From Amycolatopsis sp. GM8 (GTDB taxonomy: Bacteria > Actinomycetota > Actinomycetes > Mycobacteriales > Pseudonocardiaceae): DNA of 64,000 bases. Positions 51,223 to 61,361 of the stretch are shown piece after piece. The stretch lies in contig NZ_JAJKFK010000011.1 of the NCBI RefSeq assembly GCF_021653975.1, forward strand, positions 9,627 to 73,626. Reading direction: 5' to 3'. Within the stretch, counting starts at the first letter, position 1; each line of letters begins with the position of its first letter. The notes beneath the pieces are model-generated. The model was not told the origin of the DNA, made no database searches, and saw only the letters and a program-made list of their open reading frames with translations. The translations under genes and the position numbers were made by a program.

Positions 51223-52281
51223 ATGAACACGGTGACCGAGGAAAAGACGCGTCCGGTCGTGGACTGGTCGCTCGCCGCGGCGACGGGTGCGTTCCTCGTG
51301 CGGGGCGGCCCGGCGGTGTCACGCGAGGAGGCGCAGCTGGCGGTCAGCGAGCTGCGGGAGCTCACCGTGAACGCCGAGGCGCATGTCCGGGAGCTGACCG
51401 GGCTCGGTGCGGGGCTGCCACTCCTTCCCGGCGAGGTCGTCGACCGGCCGGGTTGGGTGCGTGCCGCCGCCGCGGGCCTGGATTCCTTGACCAGCAACGC
51501 TTTGCGCGCGCTCCCGTCGAATCCGCTCGCGCCCGTGCTCGCCGGCGGCGCCGGGGTGCAGACCGGGGTGGTGCTGGCGGTTCTCGCGTCCCGCGTGCTC
51601 GGCCAGTACGACCCGTTCGGCGGGGCCGGCGGCCGCCTGCTCCTGGTGGCGCCCAACGTCGTCACCGCGCAGCACACGATGCAGGTGCCGGGCCGGGACT
51701 TCCGGCTGTGGGTCTGCCTGCACGAGTGCACACACCGCCTGCAGTTCACCGCGGTGCCCTGGTTGCGCGACTACTTCGCCGACGAGGTCGAGCGCCTCGT
51801 CAGCGGGCTCGCCACCGAGGACGACGGGGTCGCCGATTTCGTCAGCCGGCTGCCCACGGCCTTGCGGGAAGCCAAGCGCGCCAAGGCGGACGGCAGTGTG
51901 GTGGCGCTGAGCCAGCTGCTGCGCTCACCGCAGCAGCGCGCGGTGTTCGACAAACTCCTTGCCCTGTCGACGTTGCTGGAGGGGCACGCCGACTACGTGA
52001 TGGACGCGGTCGGTCCCGGCGTGGTGCCCGCGGTCGAGCAGATCCGCGCCCGCTTCACCGCCCGGCGCAACGGCGGCGGCCTGCTGGACCGGCTGCTGCG
52101 CACCCTGCTCGGGATCGACGCCAAGATCCGCCAGTACGCACAGGGCGCGGCGTTCACCCGGCATGTCGTCGACCGCGTCGGCATGACCGGTTTCAACGCC
52201 GTGTGGACCTCGCCGAACACGCTGCCCAGCCGCGCCGAGATCGCCGACCCGGCGGCATGGGTGCGGCGTGTGCACGGCTGA
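51223..52281 (+). CDS. Zinc-dependent metalloprotease-like protein (DUF2342)
   Basis: A 352-residue protein with HECTHRLQF (HExxH) and the Glu-containing region LLEGHADYVMDAVG after it. This is the family once tagged as F420-biosynthesis associated. No signal peptide, so cytoplasmic. ATG with GGGAG upstream; the next gene overlaps it by 14 bp. Confidence 0.85.
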   Translation: MNTVTEEKTRPVVDWSLAAATGAFLVRGGPAVSREEAQLAVSELRELTVNAEAHVRELTGLGAGLPLLPGEVVDRPGWVRAAAAGLDSLTSNALRALPSNPLAPVLAGGAGVQTGVVLAVLASRVLGQYDPFGGAGGRLLLVAPNVVTAQHTMQVPGRDFRLWVCLHECTHRLQFTAVPWLRDYFADEVERLVSGLATEDDGVADFVSRLPTALREAKRAKADGSVVALSQLLRSPQQRAVFDKLLALSTLLEGHADYVMDAVGPGVVPAVEQIRARFTARRNGGGLLDRLLRTLLGIDAKIRQYAQGAAFTRHVVDRVGMTGFNAVWTSPNTLPSRAEIADPAAWVRRVHG

Positions 52282-53224
52282 CGACCTGATCCCGGTCCGC
52301 CTTGCGGTGCGGCGGTTTCTGGCCGCGCACGCCGAGGCGGACTTCGACGTCGCGGTGTCTGGTGGCGCCGATTCCCTCGCCCTCGCCGAGGCATCCGCGC
52401 ACGAGGGACACAAGCTCGGCCTGCGGGTGCGCGCGCTGGTCGTCGACCACGGTCTGCAGGACGGCTCCGCCGAAATCGCCGAGGCGGCCGCCGCCACGGC
52501 GCGCACGCTCGGCGTCGACGAGGCTGAGGTGCTAACCGTCGAAGTCGGCGGGTCAGGCGGGATCGAAGCGGCCGCGCGGCGGGCCCGCTACGCGGCCCTG
52601 TCCGGCAAGGGCCGTGGCCTCGTGCTGCTCGGGCACACCCGGGACGATCAGGCGGAGACAGTGTTGCTCGGCCTCGGCCGGGGCTCCGGGCCGCGCTCGA
52701 TCGCCGGCATGAAACCGCTCGATCCGCCGTGGGGACGCCCGCTGCTGGACGTGCCACGGTCGGCCACTGTCGCCGCCTGCGCGGCGCTGGGTGTCCGGCC
52801 GTGGCAGGACCCGTTCAACGCCGACCCGCGGTTCACCCGCGTCCGGTTGCGCACGGAAGTGTTGCCACTGCTGGAAGACGTCCTTGCCGGCGGCGTCGCG
52901 TCGGCGCTCGCCCGCACCGCGGCACAGGTGCGCGAGGACCTGGAGACCCTGGACGCGCTCGCCGAAGAATTCACCCACGAGGGCGAGACCCTGGACGCGA
53001 AGGCACTCGAAGACGTCCCGCCCGCGCTGCGCCGGCGAGTGCTCCGGCGCTGGTTACTGGACCGCGGCGGGTGTGATCTTTCCGACTCGCACCTGCGTTC
53101 TGTCGACGCGTTGATCGGCGAATGGCGTGGTCAGGGTGGTGTGTGGCTGCCGGGCGGCTTGGTGGTGGCGCGGACACATGGCACCCTGAGCATGAATCGT
53201 CGCGAAGCAGCCAGAGGGGAATGA
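52268..53224 (+). CDS. tilS: tRNA(Ile)-lysidine synthetase
   Basis: A 318-residue PP-loop ATPase: SGGADSLALA, HGLQDGSAE and LLGHTRDDQAETVLLGL. It makes lysidine at C34 of tRNA-Ile(CAU). Short, N-type domain with a small C-terminal domain, as in other actinobacteria. GTG start overlapping the previous gene. Confidence 0.94.
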   Translation: MCTADDLIPVRLAVRRFLAAHAEADFDVAVSGGADSLALAEASAHEGHKLGLRVRALVVDHGLQDGSAEIAEAAAATARTLGVDEAEVLTVEVGGSGGIEAAARRARYAALSGKGRGLVLLGHTRDDQAETVLLGLGRGSGPRSIAGMKPLDPPWGRPLLDVPRSATVAACAALGVRPWQDPFNADPRFTRVRLRTEVLPLLEDVLAGGVASALARTAAQVREDLETLDALAEEFTHEGETLDAKALEDVPPALRRRVLRRWLLDRGGCDLSDSHLRSVDALIGEWRGQGGVWLPGGLVVARTHGTLSMNRREAARGE

Positions 53225-53227
53225 CCC

Positions 53228-53782
53228 GTGTACGAAGGCGAGATCGCCTCCGTGCTCGTCACCGAGCAGCAGATCCAGGACAAGGTCACCGAACTCGCCA
53301 AGCAGATCGCGGCGGACTACACCAGGGACGGCAACACCAGCGATCTCCTGCTCGTCGGCGTGCTCAAGGGCGCGGTGATGTTCATGACCGACTTCGCCCG
53401 CGCGCTGCCGATCCCGGCGCAGCTGGAGTTCATGGCGGTGTCCTCCTACGGGTCCTCGACCTCGTCGTCGGGCGTGGTGCGGATCCTCAAGGACCTCGAC
53501 CGGGACATCGCGGGCCGGCACGTCCTGATCGTCGAGGACATCGTGGACTCCGGGCTGACGCTGTCCTGGCTGCTGAAGAACCTCGCGAGCCGCAACCCGG
53601 CGTCGCTCGACGTCTGCTCGCTGCTGCGCAAGCCGGAAGCGGTCAAGGTCGACGTGCCGGTGAAGTACGTCGGCTTCGACATCCCGAACGAGTTCGTCGT
53701 CGGCTACGGCCTCGACTACGCGGAGCGTTACCGCGATCTCCCCTACATCGGCACCCTCGACCCCAAGGTCTACAGCGCCTGA
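53228..53782 (+). CDS. hpt: Hypoxanthine(-guanine) phosphoribosyltransferase
   Basis: A 184-residue salvage enzyme: PRPP loop VLIVEDIVDSGLT and LLVGVLKGAVMFM. GTG start, 4 bp after tilS. Purine salvage in the cytoplasm. Confidence 0.96.
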   Translation: MYEGEIASVLVTEQQIQDKVTELAKQIAADYTRDGNTSDLLLVGVLKGAVMFMTDFARALPIPAQLEFMAVSSYGSSTSSSGVVRILKDLDRDIAGRHVLIVEDIVDSGLTLSWLLKNLASRNPASLDVCSLLRKPEAVKVDVPVKYVGFDIPNEFVVGYGLDYAERYRDLPYIGTLDPKVYSA

Positions 53783-53936
53783 GTAACAGACGGTGAACGG
53801 CGGCGCACGCTTGCGAGAATCCGGAACCTGACAGCGGGGAAAGCCGTCATACTCCTTGTCCGAGTGCGTTAGCCTATGCGAACAGGGGTAGCCGGGCGGC
53901 CACTCCCGGCATCGACTTTGGGGCAGGAGAGAACCG

Positions 53937-54305
53937 ATGGGGAACAGCTACGCGGATGCCGCGGCGTTTCGCAACGCGGCGGTCAACGGTCAGCTGGGAG
54001 TGGACCCGGACGCCGCGCAGAACGTGCTGAAGAAGATCCGCGCCGGCAAGGACTCGGTCGAGAACCTCCTGCGCGGCGCCGGTGCGCTCGCGGAGCCCCC
54101 GAAGCTGGGCGCGAACCCCGTCGGTGACGCCATCGCTGCCAAGTTCGCCCAGCGCGCGGACGGCGGCGGCGACTCCTACACCACCGCGCTGCAGAATCTC
54201 TACAGCCAGTACGAGCAGGCCGAGCAGGGCGTCGTCGAGGCGATGCGCCACTACCAGCAGATCGACCAGGCTGCCGCGGACGCGCTGTCCGGCGGGCAGG
54301 CGTGA
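53937..54305 (+). CDS. ESX substrate, PE-like partner
   Basis: A 122-residue helical protein. The C-terminus has YQQID in MRHYQQIDQAAADALSGG, a match to the T7SS YxxxD/E export signal. N-terminal helix with PE-like small residues but no classical PE motif. AGGAGAG precedes the ATG. Its stop touches the next gene's GTG. Confidence 0.7.
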   Translation: MGNSYADAAAFRNAAVNGQLGVDPDAAQNVLKKIRAGKDSVENLLRGAGALAEPPKLGANPVGDAIAAKFAQRADGGGDSYTTALQNLYSQYEQAEQGVVEAMRHYQQIDQAAADALSGGQA

Positions 54306-55744
54306 ATCCGGGGGCGAGCAGCATGACCGGCAGCGACAACCAGTACGGCGGCGGCACGCCGACCAGTTCCGTGCCTCTCGGCGACAACAGCCAGAGCGCG
54401 GCGATCGTCCAGCAGGCGCGCAGCAGCGCGGGCGGGTTCGACTACGGCTCGGACCGCGCGATCGCCAGCCCGCCCAACTGGGCCTCGCAGGAGAGCGACC
54501 AGCTGTACCAGGGCGCCACCCAGAACAACGATCCGGCGACGGCCGAGGCCACCGGGCACACCTGGAAGTCGCACGGCGACGAGCTGCACCAGGCGGCCAA
54601 CGACCTGTACAACGCGATCACCGAGCTCGGCGCGGTCTGGATCGGCCAGGGTGCCGGTGGCGCGCAGGGCGCGCTGGTCGGCATCGCCAACTCGAGCCAG
54701 CAGGCCGGCGACGCCGCGCACACCATGTCGAGCCGGATGGCGCAGCAGGCCTCGGCCGCCGCCGAGGTCAAGAAGATGCCGGCGCCCAAGGAGTTCGACC
54801 CGGCGAAGCAGACCGCGGCGATGCTGGCGGGTGGCCCCGCCGCGATGGTCGCCGACATGAAGCAGCAGGCCGACGAGGCCAAGTCGGTGCACGAGCAGCA
54901 GGTCCAGTACTTCAACGCCTACACCCAGGCGATGTCGGAGGTGGACGACTCGACGCCGAGCTTCGGCCCGGAGTCCCTCGGCCTCCCGCCGCAGGGTTCG
55001 ATCGCCGGCACCACGAAGGCGTCCTCGGTCGGTGCGGCGGGCGCGATCCCCGGTGCCTACGGTGCCGGCTCGCTCGGCCCGATGACTGGCATGCAGGTCG
55101 GCGGCGGCGACTTCGCCGGACACGCTTCGGCTTTCGGCGGCCACATCGGTGACGCCGCGCAGTTCGCCGGTGCCGGTGCGGCCGGCGGTCCCGGTGCCCA
55201 GATTCCCGGAACGCCCGGCGCGCCGGGTGCCCCAGGCACTCCGGGCACCCCCGCGGGCCCGAGTGTGGTCTCCGGCGCGGGCGTGTCCCCGGCCGCGCAC
55301 GCGACGCCGGTGCCGACCAGCGGCGGAGGCGGCGGTGCGGCGCTCGGCGTCGGGCTCGGCCTGGCCGGTGCCGGGCTCGGCGCGGCCGCGGGCAAGGCGG
55401 TCCTGGGCCGTGGCAACAAGAGCGGCGCCAAGGAGAACCCGGACGAGACGGCCGCGGCGAGCACCGACCAGGCGCAGCAGCAGGGCAACAGCGCGGCCGG
55501 GAACATGCCGCAGCAGCCGGTGATGTCGCCCAACGGCACGATCGGCGGCACCACCACCCCGCCGCCCGCCGGTATGGGCGGCGGCATGGGCGGGATGGGT
55601 GCGGGCGGCGCTCAAGGCCAGGAGGACGAGGAGCACAGCCGCGCTTCGTACCTCGTCGAGGCCGACCCGGACGCGGCGTTCGGCGCCAACGTGGCGACCG
55701 CGCCGCCGGTCATCGGTGCCTGGACCGAGGAAGAGGACGAATAG
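54302..55744 (+). CDS. PPE-like ESX protein with low-complexity tail
   Basis: A 480-residue protein. The first 200 residues are helical, with PPNW near residue 60 and WIGQGAG (WxG type) near 115. Then a Gly/Ala/Pro-rich region with collagen-like GTPGAPGAPGTPGTPAGP and Gly/Met repeats, ending acidic (TEEEDE). Probably exported with the PE-like partner by an ESX system. GTG coupled to the stop; an ATG seven codons on (MTGSDNQ) is the alternative. Confidence 0.7.
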   Translation: MNPGASSMTGSDNQYGGGTPTSSVPLGDNSQSAAIVQQARSSAGGFDYGSDRAIASPPNWASQESDQLYQGATQNNDPATAEATGHTWKSHGDELHQAANDLYNAITELGAVWIGQGAGGAQGALVGIANSSQQAGDAAHTMSSRMAQQASAAAEVKKMPAPKEFDPAKQTAAMLAGGPAAMVADMKQQADEAKSVHEQQVQYFNAYTQAMSEVDDSTPSFGPESLGLPPQGSIAGTTKASSVGAAGAIPGAYGAGSLGPMTGMQVGGGDFAGHASAFGGHIGDAAQFAGAGAAGGPGAQIPGTPGAPGAPGTPGTPAGPSVVSGAGVSPAAHATPVPTSGGGGGAALGVGLGLAGAGLGAAAGKAVLGRGNKSGAKENPDETAAASTDQAQQQGNSAAGNMPQQPVMSPNGTIGGTTTPPPAGMGGGMGGMGAGGAQGQEDEEHSRASYLVEADPDAAFGANVATAPPVIGAWTEEEDE

Positions 55745-56559
55745 TGACGCGTGCGGAGCTGCTGACTCCGCTGGAGCTGGACTTCCTGTGGGAGTCGTTC
55801 GGGGGCGGCGAACTGCCGTACCCGCTGGAGCTCCGGTCACACGGGGCGACCCTGGATGAACGCGCGCACCTGCGCCGGCAGGCGATGGCCGAGCTGGCCC
55901 GCCGTGGTGTCGCGGACGGCCGGGGACGCCCCGAGCCGCATGTCGAGAACTTCTTCGAGGTGCTCGCCGGTTCGGAGGTGAGCCTCGACTCGGTGCACCT
56001 GTCGGCGCCGAACACGCCGCCGCTGCTCGCGGTGGCCGCCTCGCTCGGTGGCCAGGGCGTGCTCGCGGTGCGGGACGAGCGGGGCTATCACCTGCATCCG
56101 GCCCCGGCCGACGGCCTGGCGTCGGCGATCATCTCGCTGCTGCCGGGCGCGGCTCGCGGTGCGGAGAAGTCGATCACGGTGCCGCTGGCGCAGCTGCTCA
56201 CCGGCACCGGCGCGGATTTCCTGCAGCGGCGGGTGGCGGACGCCACCGGACGGGTCAGCGCGGACGAGGACCGCAAGGCACTCGCCCGGTTGCAGGCGCA
56301 GCCGCGGCTGCGTGGCGGGCAGATCGGCGCGAACGCCCGCGGGCGGCTCGCCGGCAAGGTCCGGATGCCGGTGCTGAGCTGGTTCGACACCGAGTCGGGC
56401 CGCTACTTCACCCAGGCCAGCAGCGGTCACGACGGCCGTGACTGGATCACGATCGCGCCCGCCGACGCGGCTTCCCTGCGTCAACGGCTCAATGAGATGC
56501 TCACCGGTGCCGCCAGCACGACAGCACAGCCAGGCGTGGCACCGGGAGGGGCATGGTGA
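55744..56559 (+). CDS. EspG-family ESX chaperone, copy 1
   Basis: A 271-residue protein with LTPLELDFLWESFGGGELPY PL near the start and the C-terminal SWFDTESGRYFTQASSGHDG. EspG binds PPE substrates in the cytoplasm. Its GTG overlaps the PPE-like stop. Tandem paralogue follows. Confidence 0.85.
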   Translation: MTRAELLTPLELDFLWESFGGGELPYPLELRSHGATLDERAHLRRQAMAELARRGVADGRGRPEPHVENFFEVLAGSEVSLDSVHLSAPNTPPLLAVAASLGGQGVLAVRDERGYHLHPAPADGLASAIISLLPGAARGAEKSITVPLAQLLTGTGADFLQRRVADATGRVSADEDRKALARLQAQPRLRGGQIGANARGRLAGKVRMPVLSWFDTESGRYFTQASSGHDGRDWITIAPADAASLRQRLNEMLTGAASTTAQPGVAPGGAW

Positions 56560-57380
56560 CGACCGCCGGAGCGGAGTTCTTCACCCCGTTGACGTTCGAC
56601 TTCCTGTGGGAGTCCGCCGGTCTCGGCGAACTGCCGTACCCGCTGCGGGTGCGTTCGCACGGCGTGACCATGGACGAGCGCGCGATGCTGCGCCGGCGGG
56701 CGGACAACGAGCTGCAGGCGCGGGGCCTGCGTGACCACTTCGGCCGGCTCGAACCGTGGGTCGAGGAGTGGTTCGGCGTGCTGGCCCGGCCGACGCTGAG
56801 CATCGACGCGCTGCACATCCCCGACTTCCAGGCGCCGCCGGTCGGAATTCTCGCCGCGTCCGACGGCCGGATCGGCGTGATCGCCACCCAGACCGCCGAC
56901 GGCGTCTGGCTGCGCCCGACCTTCGCGGAGGGCCTCGCCTCGACCGTCGTCGAATTGCTGCCGCAGGGCAACCGCGGCACCGAGGCCTCCATCACGCTGC
57001 CCGTCGACGAGGCGCTGGGCATCCCGCCGGCCAGGGTCCCGGTGACACCCGACGGCGAGGCGGCGCCGACCACCAAGGGCGCCGCCAGGTCTCGCCGCCG
57101 GACCTCGCTGAGCGACCAGGTCGCCGACCCGCGCGAGTCCTACGCCCGGCTCGCCGGCCAGCCGCGGTTGCGCGGCGGTCAGCTCGCAGCGAACAGCCGC
57201 AACGAGGTGAACGGCCGCCGCCGCTCGCCGGTGCTGGCCTGGTTCGACACCAAGACCGGCCGCTACCTCAGCCTTTCCCGGGCCGGCGGCGATGGGCGGG
57301 AGTGGGTGACGGTCGCTCCGGCCGACGCGAAGACCCTCCGCACGAGGCTGTCGGAGATGGTCGCGAGCGTCGCGTCCTGA
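56553..57380 (+). CDS. EspG-family ESX chaperone, copy 2
   Basis: A 275-residue protein. It shares FLWESAGLGELPYPLRVRSH GVTMDERAMLRRRA with copy 1 and ends WFDTKTGRYLSLSRAGGDGR. A short insert (TTKGAARSRRRTSLS) is basic. Overlaps copy 1 by 7 bp. The two copies may serve different substrates. Confidence 0.85.
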   Translation: MVTTAGAEFFTPLTFDFLWESAGLGELPYPLRVRSHGVTMDERAMLRRRADNELQARGLRDHFGRLEPWVEEWFGVLARPTLSIDALHIPDFQAPPVGILAASDGRIGVIATQTADGVWLRPTFAEGLASTVVELLPQGNRGTEASITLPVDEALGIPPARVPVTPDGEAAPTTKGAARSRRRTSLSDQVADPRESYARLAGQPRLRGGQLAANSRNEVNGRRRSPVLAWFDTKTGRYLSLSRAGGDGREWVTVAPADAKTLRTRLSEMVASVAS

Positions 57381-57572
57381 TCGGCGGGGAACCCTCCGGG
57401 CCGACCGGCCGTTGAGCTGCCGGAGGCTCAGGCGGGTGTCCAGCTCGACCGGACTGTACCCTGGTTGAACGGGTGTCCCCCGCGCACCGATAGTCGTTGT
57501 GTACACCGTGACGGCGGATGTCAGCATCTACCGCCTTACCAGGGAGGGTCAAGGCCAGCACGGCCGAGGCAT

Positions 57573-59933
57573 ATGGACCGGAAGCGCCTGCTCAGGAACC
57601 CACTTGTGTGGATTGTCGCGGTTCTGCTGCTGTACTTCGCGTTCAGCTCCATCTTCGACAGCAATCGCGGCTACACCCCGGTTCCCACTTCACAAGCGAT
57701 CTCGCAGATCACCGCGAACAATGTGAAGGAAGCGAACCTTCAGGACAAGGAGCAGCAGCTCAAGCTGTCGCTCAACAACAAGATCGACGTCGACGGCCAG
57801 CAGGTCGACCAGATCATCACGTCGTACCCGTCCGGCGCGACCGATACGATCTACAACCAGCTGATCGGCGCGAAGAACGTCAAGTTCGCCACCACGGTCA
57901 GCCAGCAGTCGTGGATCTCGCAGCTGCTGATCTACCTGATCCCGCTGGGCCTGCTGCTCCTGCTGCTGATGTGGATGATGAACAACGCGCAGGGCGGCGG
58001 CAACCGCGTGCTCAACTTCGGCAAGTCCAAGGCGAAACAGCTGAACAAGGACATGCCCAAGACGACGTTCGGCGATGTCGCGGGTGCCGACGAGGCGGTC
58101 GAAGAGCTCTACGAGATCAAGGACTTCCTGCAGAACCCGTCCCGATACCAGGCGCTGGGCGCGAAGATCCCGAAGGGCGTGCTGCTCTACGGCCCGCCCG
58201 GTACCGGTAAGACGCTGCTCGCGCGGGCCGTCGCCGGTGAGGCCGGGGTGCCGTTCTACACGATCTCCGGTTCCGACTTCGTCGAGATGTTCGTCGGTGT
58301 CGGCGCCTCCCGTGTGCGTGACCTGTTCGAGCAGGCCAAGCAGAACTCGCCGTGCATCATCTTCGTCGACGAGATCGACGCGGTCGGCCGCCAGCGTGGT
58401 GCCGGTCTCGGCGGTGGGCACGACGAGCGCGAGCAGACGCTGAACCAGCTGCTGGTCGAGATGGACGGGTTCGACGCGCGCGGCGGCATCATCCTGATCG
58501 CGGCCACCAACCGGCCCGACATCCTGGACCCGGCGCTGCTGCGGCCCGGCCGGTTCGACCGGCAGATCCCGGTGTCGGCGCCCGACCTGAGTGGCCGGCG
58601 CGCGATCCTCGAGGTGCATTCCAAGGGCAAGCCGTTCGCGCAGGGCGTCGACCTGCAGGCGCTGGCCAAGCGCACCGTCGGCATGTCCGGTGCGGACCTG
58701 GCGAACGTGATCAACGAGGCGGCGCTGCTGACGGCCCGGCAGAACGGGCACGTGATCACCGACACCGCGCTCGAAGAATCGGTGGACCGCGTGATCGGCG
58801 GGCCGGCGCGCAAGAGCCGGATCATCTCCGAGAAGGAGAAGAAGATCACGGCCTACCACGAGGGCGGGCACGCGCTCGCCGCGTGGGCGATGCCGGACCT
58901 GGAGCCGGTGTACAAGCTGACGATCCTGCCGCGTGGCCGCACCGGCGGGCACGCGCTGGTCGTGCCCGAGGACGACAAGCAGTTGATGACCCGCTCGGAG
59001 ATGATCGCCCGGCTGGTGTTCGCCCTCGGTGGGCGCACGGCCGAGGAACTGGTCTTCCACGAGCCGACCACCGGCGCGTCGTCCGATATCGAGCAGGCCA
59101 CCAAGATCGCTCGCGCCATGGTCACCGAGTACGGCATGAGCGCCCGGCTGGGTGCGGTGAAGTACGGGCAGGAGCAGGGCGACCCGTTCCTGGGCCGGTC
59201 CGCGGGCCGGCAGCCGGACTACTCGCTCGAAGTGGCGCACGAGATCGACGAAGAGGTGCGCAAGCTCATCGAGACCGCGCACACCGAGGCGTACGAGGTG
59301 CTCAACACCTACCGCGACGTGCTCGACGATCTCGTCGTGGAGCTGCTGGAGAAGGAGACCTTGCAGCGCAAGGATCTCGCGCGGATCTTCGCGACCGTGG
59401 AGAAGCGCCCGCACATCACCGTGTTCAACGAGTTCGGTGAGCGCACGCCGTCGGACAAGCCGCCGGTGAAGACCCCGGGCGAGCTGGCGATGGAGCGCGG
59501 CGAGCCGTGGCCGCCGCCGCAGGAGGAGAAGGCCCCGCGTCCGGCGCCGGCGCCCGTCGGCAGCGTGTCGGGTGGAGCGGACCTTCCCGTGGCCCCGCCG
59601 CCGTACAGCCAGCCCGAACAGCCCGCCAACGCCAACCCGTACGCCCCGCCCGGGGCGCCGAACGGCGGCGGCCGCTACAGCCCGGCGAACGGCAGCAGCC
59701 AGTGGCCGCAGCCGTCCGGCGGCCAGGGCGGCCAGGGTGGCCCGCCGAACTACGGTGCCCCTCCGGGGTGGCGGCCGGCGACCGAGCCGACCGGTGGCGG
59801 CCAGCAGTGGCGCCCGCCGTCGGACGAATGGCGCAGACAGGGCGAAGAGCAGCGCGGCAAGTGGTTCGGCGAGTCCGGTGAGGGCCAGCACCGCCGCGAT
59901 CCCGACGAGCAGGATGGTCAACATCGACAGTGA
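57573..59933 (+). CDS. ftsH: ATP-dependent zinc metalloprotease FtsH
   Basis: A 786-residue protein: N-terminal helix (LVWIVAVLLLYFAFSSIF), a periplasmic segment, second helix (LLIYLIPLGLLLLLLMWMM), AAA+ domain with GPPGTGKTLLAR and FVDEIDAVG, and the zinc site HEGGH. A long Pro/Gln/Gly-rich tail of about 170 residues follows, usual in actinobacteria. Start at MDRKRLLRN. Its end overlaps folE by 20 bp. Confidence 0.97.
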   Translation: MDRKRLLRNPLVWIVAVLLLYFAFSSIFDSNRGYTPVPTSQAISQITANNVKEANLQDKEQQLKLSLNNKIDVDGQQVDQIITSYPSGATDTIYNQLIGAKNVKFATTVSQQSWISQLLIYLIPLGLLLLLLMWMMNNAQGGGNRVLNFGKSKAKQLNKDMPKTTFGDVAGADEAVEELYEIKDFLQNPSRYQALGAKIPKGVLLYGPPGTGKTLLARAVAGEAGVPFYTISGSDFVEMFVGVGASRVRDLFEQAKQNSPCIIFVDEIDAVGRQRGAGLGGGHDEREQTLNQLLVEMDGFDARGGIILIAATNRPDILDPALLRPGRFDRQIPVSAPDLSGRRAILEVHSKGKPFAQGVDLQALAKRTVGMSGADLANVINEAALLTARQNGHVITDTALEESVDRVIGGPARKSRIISEKEKKITAYHEGGHALAAWAMPDLEPVYKLTILPRGRTGGHALVVPEDDKQLMTRSEMIARLVFALGGRTAEELVFHEPTTGASSDIEQATKIARAMVTEYGMSARLGAVKYGQEQGDPFLGRSAGRQPDYSLEVAHEIDEEVRKLIETAHTEAYEVLNTYRDVLDDLVVELLEKETLQRKDLARIFATVEKRPHITVFNEFGERTPSDKPPVKTPGELAMERGEPWPPPQEEKAPRPAPAPVGSVSGGADLPVAPPPYSQPEQPANANPYAPPGAPNGGGRYSPANGSSQWPQPSGGQGGQGGPPNYGAPPGWRPATEPTGGGQQWRPPSDEWRRQGEEQRGKWFGESGEGQHRRDPDEQDGQHRQ

Positions 59934-60525
59934 GCTGACCCGCGAACCCGGGCCGGTGTTCGACCAGGCACGTGCCGAGAAAGCCGTGCGTGAGTTGCTG
60001 CTGGCCGTCGGCGAGAACCCGGACCGGGAGGGTCTTCAGGACACCCCGGCCCGGGTCGCCCGCGCCTATCAGGAGATGTTCGCGGGCCTGTACACCGATC
60101 CCTCGGCGGTGCTGGACCGCACCTTCGACGAGGCGCACGAAGAGATGGTGCTGGTCACCGACATCCCGCTGTACTCGTTCTGCGAGCACCACCTGCTCCC
60201 GTTCCACGGCGTCGCGCACGTCGGTTACATCCCGAACGGGCAGGGGAAGGTCACCGGCCTGTCGAAGCTGTCGCGGCTGGTCGACCTGTACGCGAAGCGG
60301 CCGCAGGTGCAGGAGCGGCTGACCTCACAGGTCGCGGACGCCCTGGACCGCAAGCTCAAGCCGCGCGGGACGATCGTCGTGATCGAGGCCGAGCATCTGT
60401 GCATGTCGATGCGCGGTATCCGCAAGCCGGGTGCCCGCACGATGACCTCAGCGGTGCGCGGGATCTTGCAGTCCTCGGCCACCACGAGGGCCGAGGCGCT
60501 GGAGTTGATCAAGGGCCGTCGATGA
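59914..60525 (+). CDS. folE: GTP cyclohydrolase I
   Basis: A 203-residue enzyme: zinc ligands in SFCEHHLLPF and HLCMSMRG, with SKLSRLVDLYAKRPQVQE. It opens the folate pathway from GTP. The start was chosen at the ATG inside the ftsH end (MVNIDSEL). Confidence 0.97.
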   Translation: MVNIDSELTREPGPVFDQARAEKAVRELLLAVGENPDREGLQDTPARVARAYQEMFAGLYTDPSAVLDRTFDEAHEEMVLVTDIPLYSFCEHHLLPFHGVAHVGYIPNGQGKVTGLSKLSRLVDLYAKRPQVQERLTSQVADALDRKLKPRGTIVVIEAEHLCMSMRGIRKPGARTMTSAVRGILQSSATTRAEALELIKGRR

Positions 60526-61361
60526 CCGCCGCCCTGCCTTCGCCGGGGCGGTGTGTCGTGATGGGCGTCCTGAACGTCACACCCGACTCGTTCTCCGATG
60601 GTGGCCGGTACCTCGACGCCGGCGCGGCGCTCGCCCACGCGCACGAGATGTGGGCGCGTGGCGCGGACATCATCGACGTCGGCGGTGAGTCGACCCGGCC
60701 GGGCGCGGCGCGCGTGGACGCGCAGACCGAGATCGACCGGGTGCTGCCGGTCATCCGCGTGCTCGCCCAGGACGGCTTGCGGCTCTCCGTCGACACGACG
60801 CGCGCCGCGGTCGCCGAAGCGGCGCTCGACGCGGGCGCGCGGATCATCAACGACGTCTCCGGCGGACTGGCCGACCCGAACATGGCGAAGGTCGCGGCGG
60901 CCACCGAGGCGCCGTGGATCCTGATGCACTGGCGCGGGCACAGCAAGGACATGAACAGCCTCGCCGAGTACGGCGACGTGGTCGCCGACGTGCGCGCCGA
61001 GTTGAGCGCGCGAGTGGACGCCGCGCTGGCCGCCGGGGTCGCGCCCGAGCGCATCGTGGTCGACCCCGGGCTCGGGTTCGCCAAGCACGCGCCGCACGAC
61101 TGGGCCTTGCTGCACCACCTGAAGTCCTTTGTGGACATGGGCTACCCGGTGCTGGTCGGCGCCTCGCGAAAGCGCTTTCTCGGTCGCCTGCTCGCCGACG
61201 AGCACGACAAGCCGCGGCCGCCGTCCGGCCGGGAAGACGCGACCGCAGCCATCTCCGCGCTCGCCGCCGCGGCCGGGGCGTGGGGTGTCCGCGTGCACAC
61301 CGTCGGCGCCTCCCTCGACGCCGTCACCGTCGCGTCCGCCTGGCGGCGCGGGCATGAGTGA
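60522..61361 (+). CDS. folP: Dihydropteroate synthase
   Basis: A 279-residue TIM barrel: MGVLNVTPDSFSDGG, DVGGESTRPGA, and GASRKRFLGRLL for PABA/pterin phosphate binding. Target of sulfonamides. ATGA-coupled to folE. Confidence 0.97.
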   Translation: MTAALPSPGRCVVMGVLNVTPDSFSDGGRYLDAGAALAHAHEMWARGADIIDVGGESTRPGAARVDAQTEIDRVLPVIRVLAQDGLRLSVDTTRAAVAEAALDAGARIINDVSGGLADPNMAKVAAATEAPWILMHWRGHSKDMNSLAEYGDVVADVRAELSARVDAALAAGVAPERIVVDPGLGFAKHAPHDWALLHHLKSFVDMGYPVLVGASRKRFLGRLLADEHDKPRPPSGREDATAAISALAAAAGAWGVRVHTVGASLDAVTVASAWRRGHE

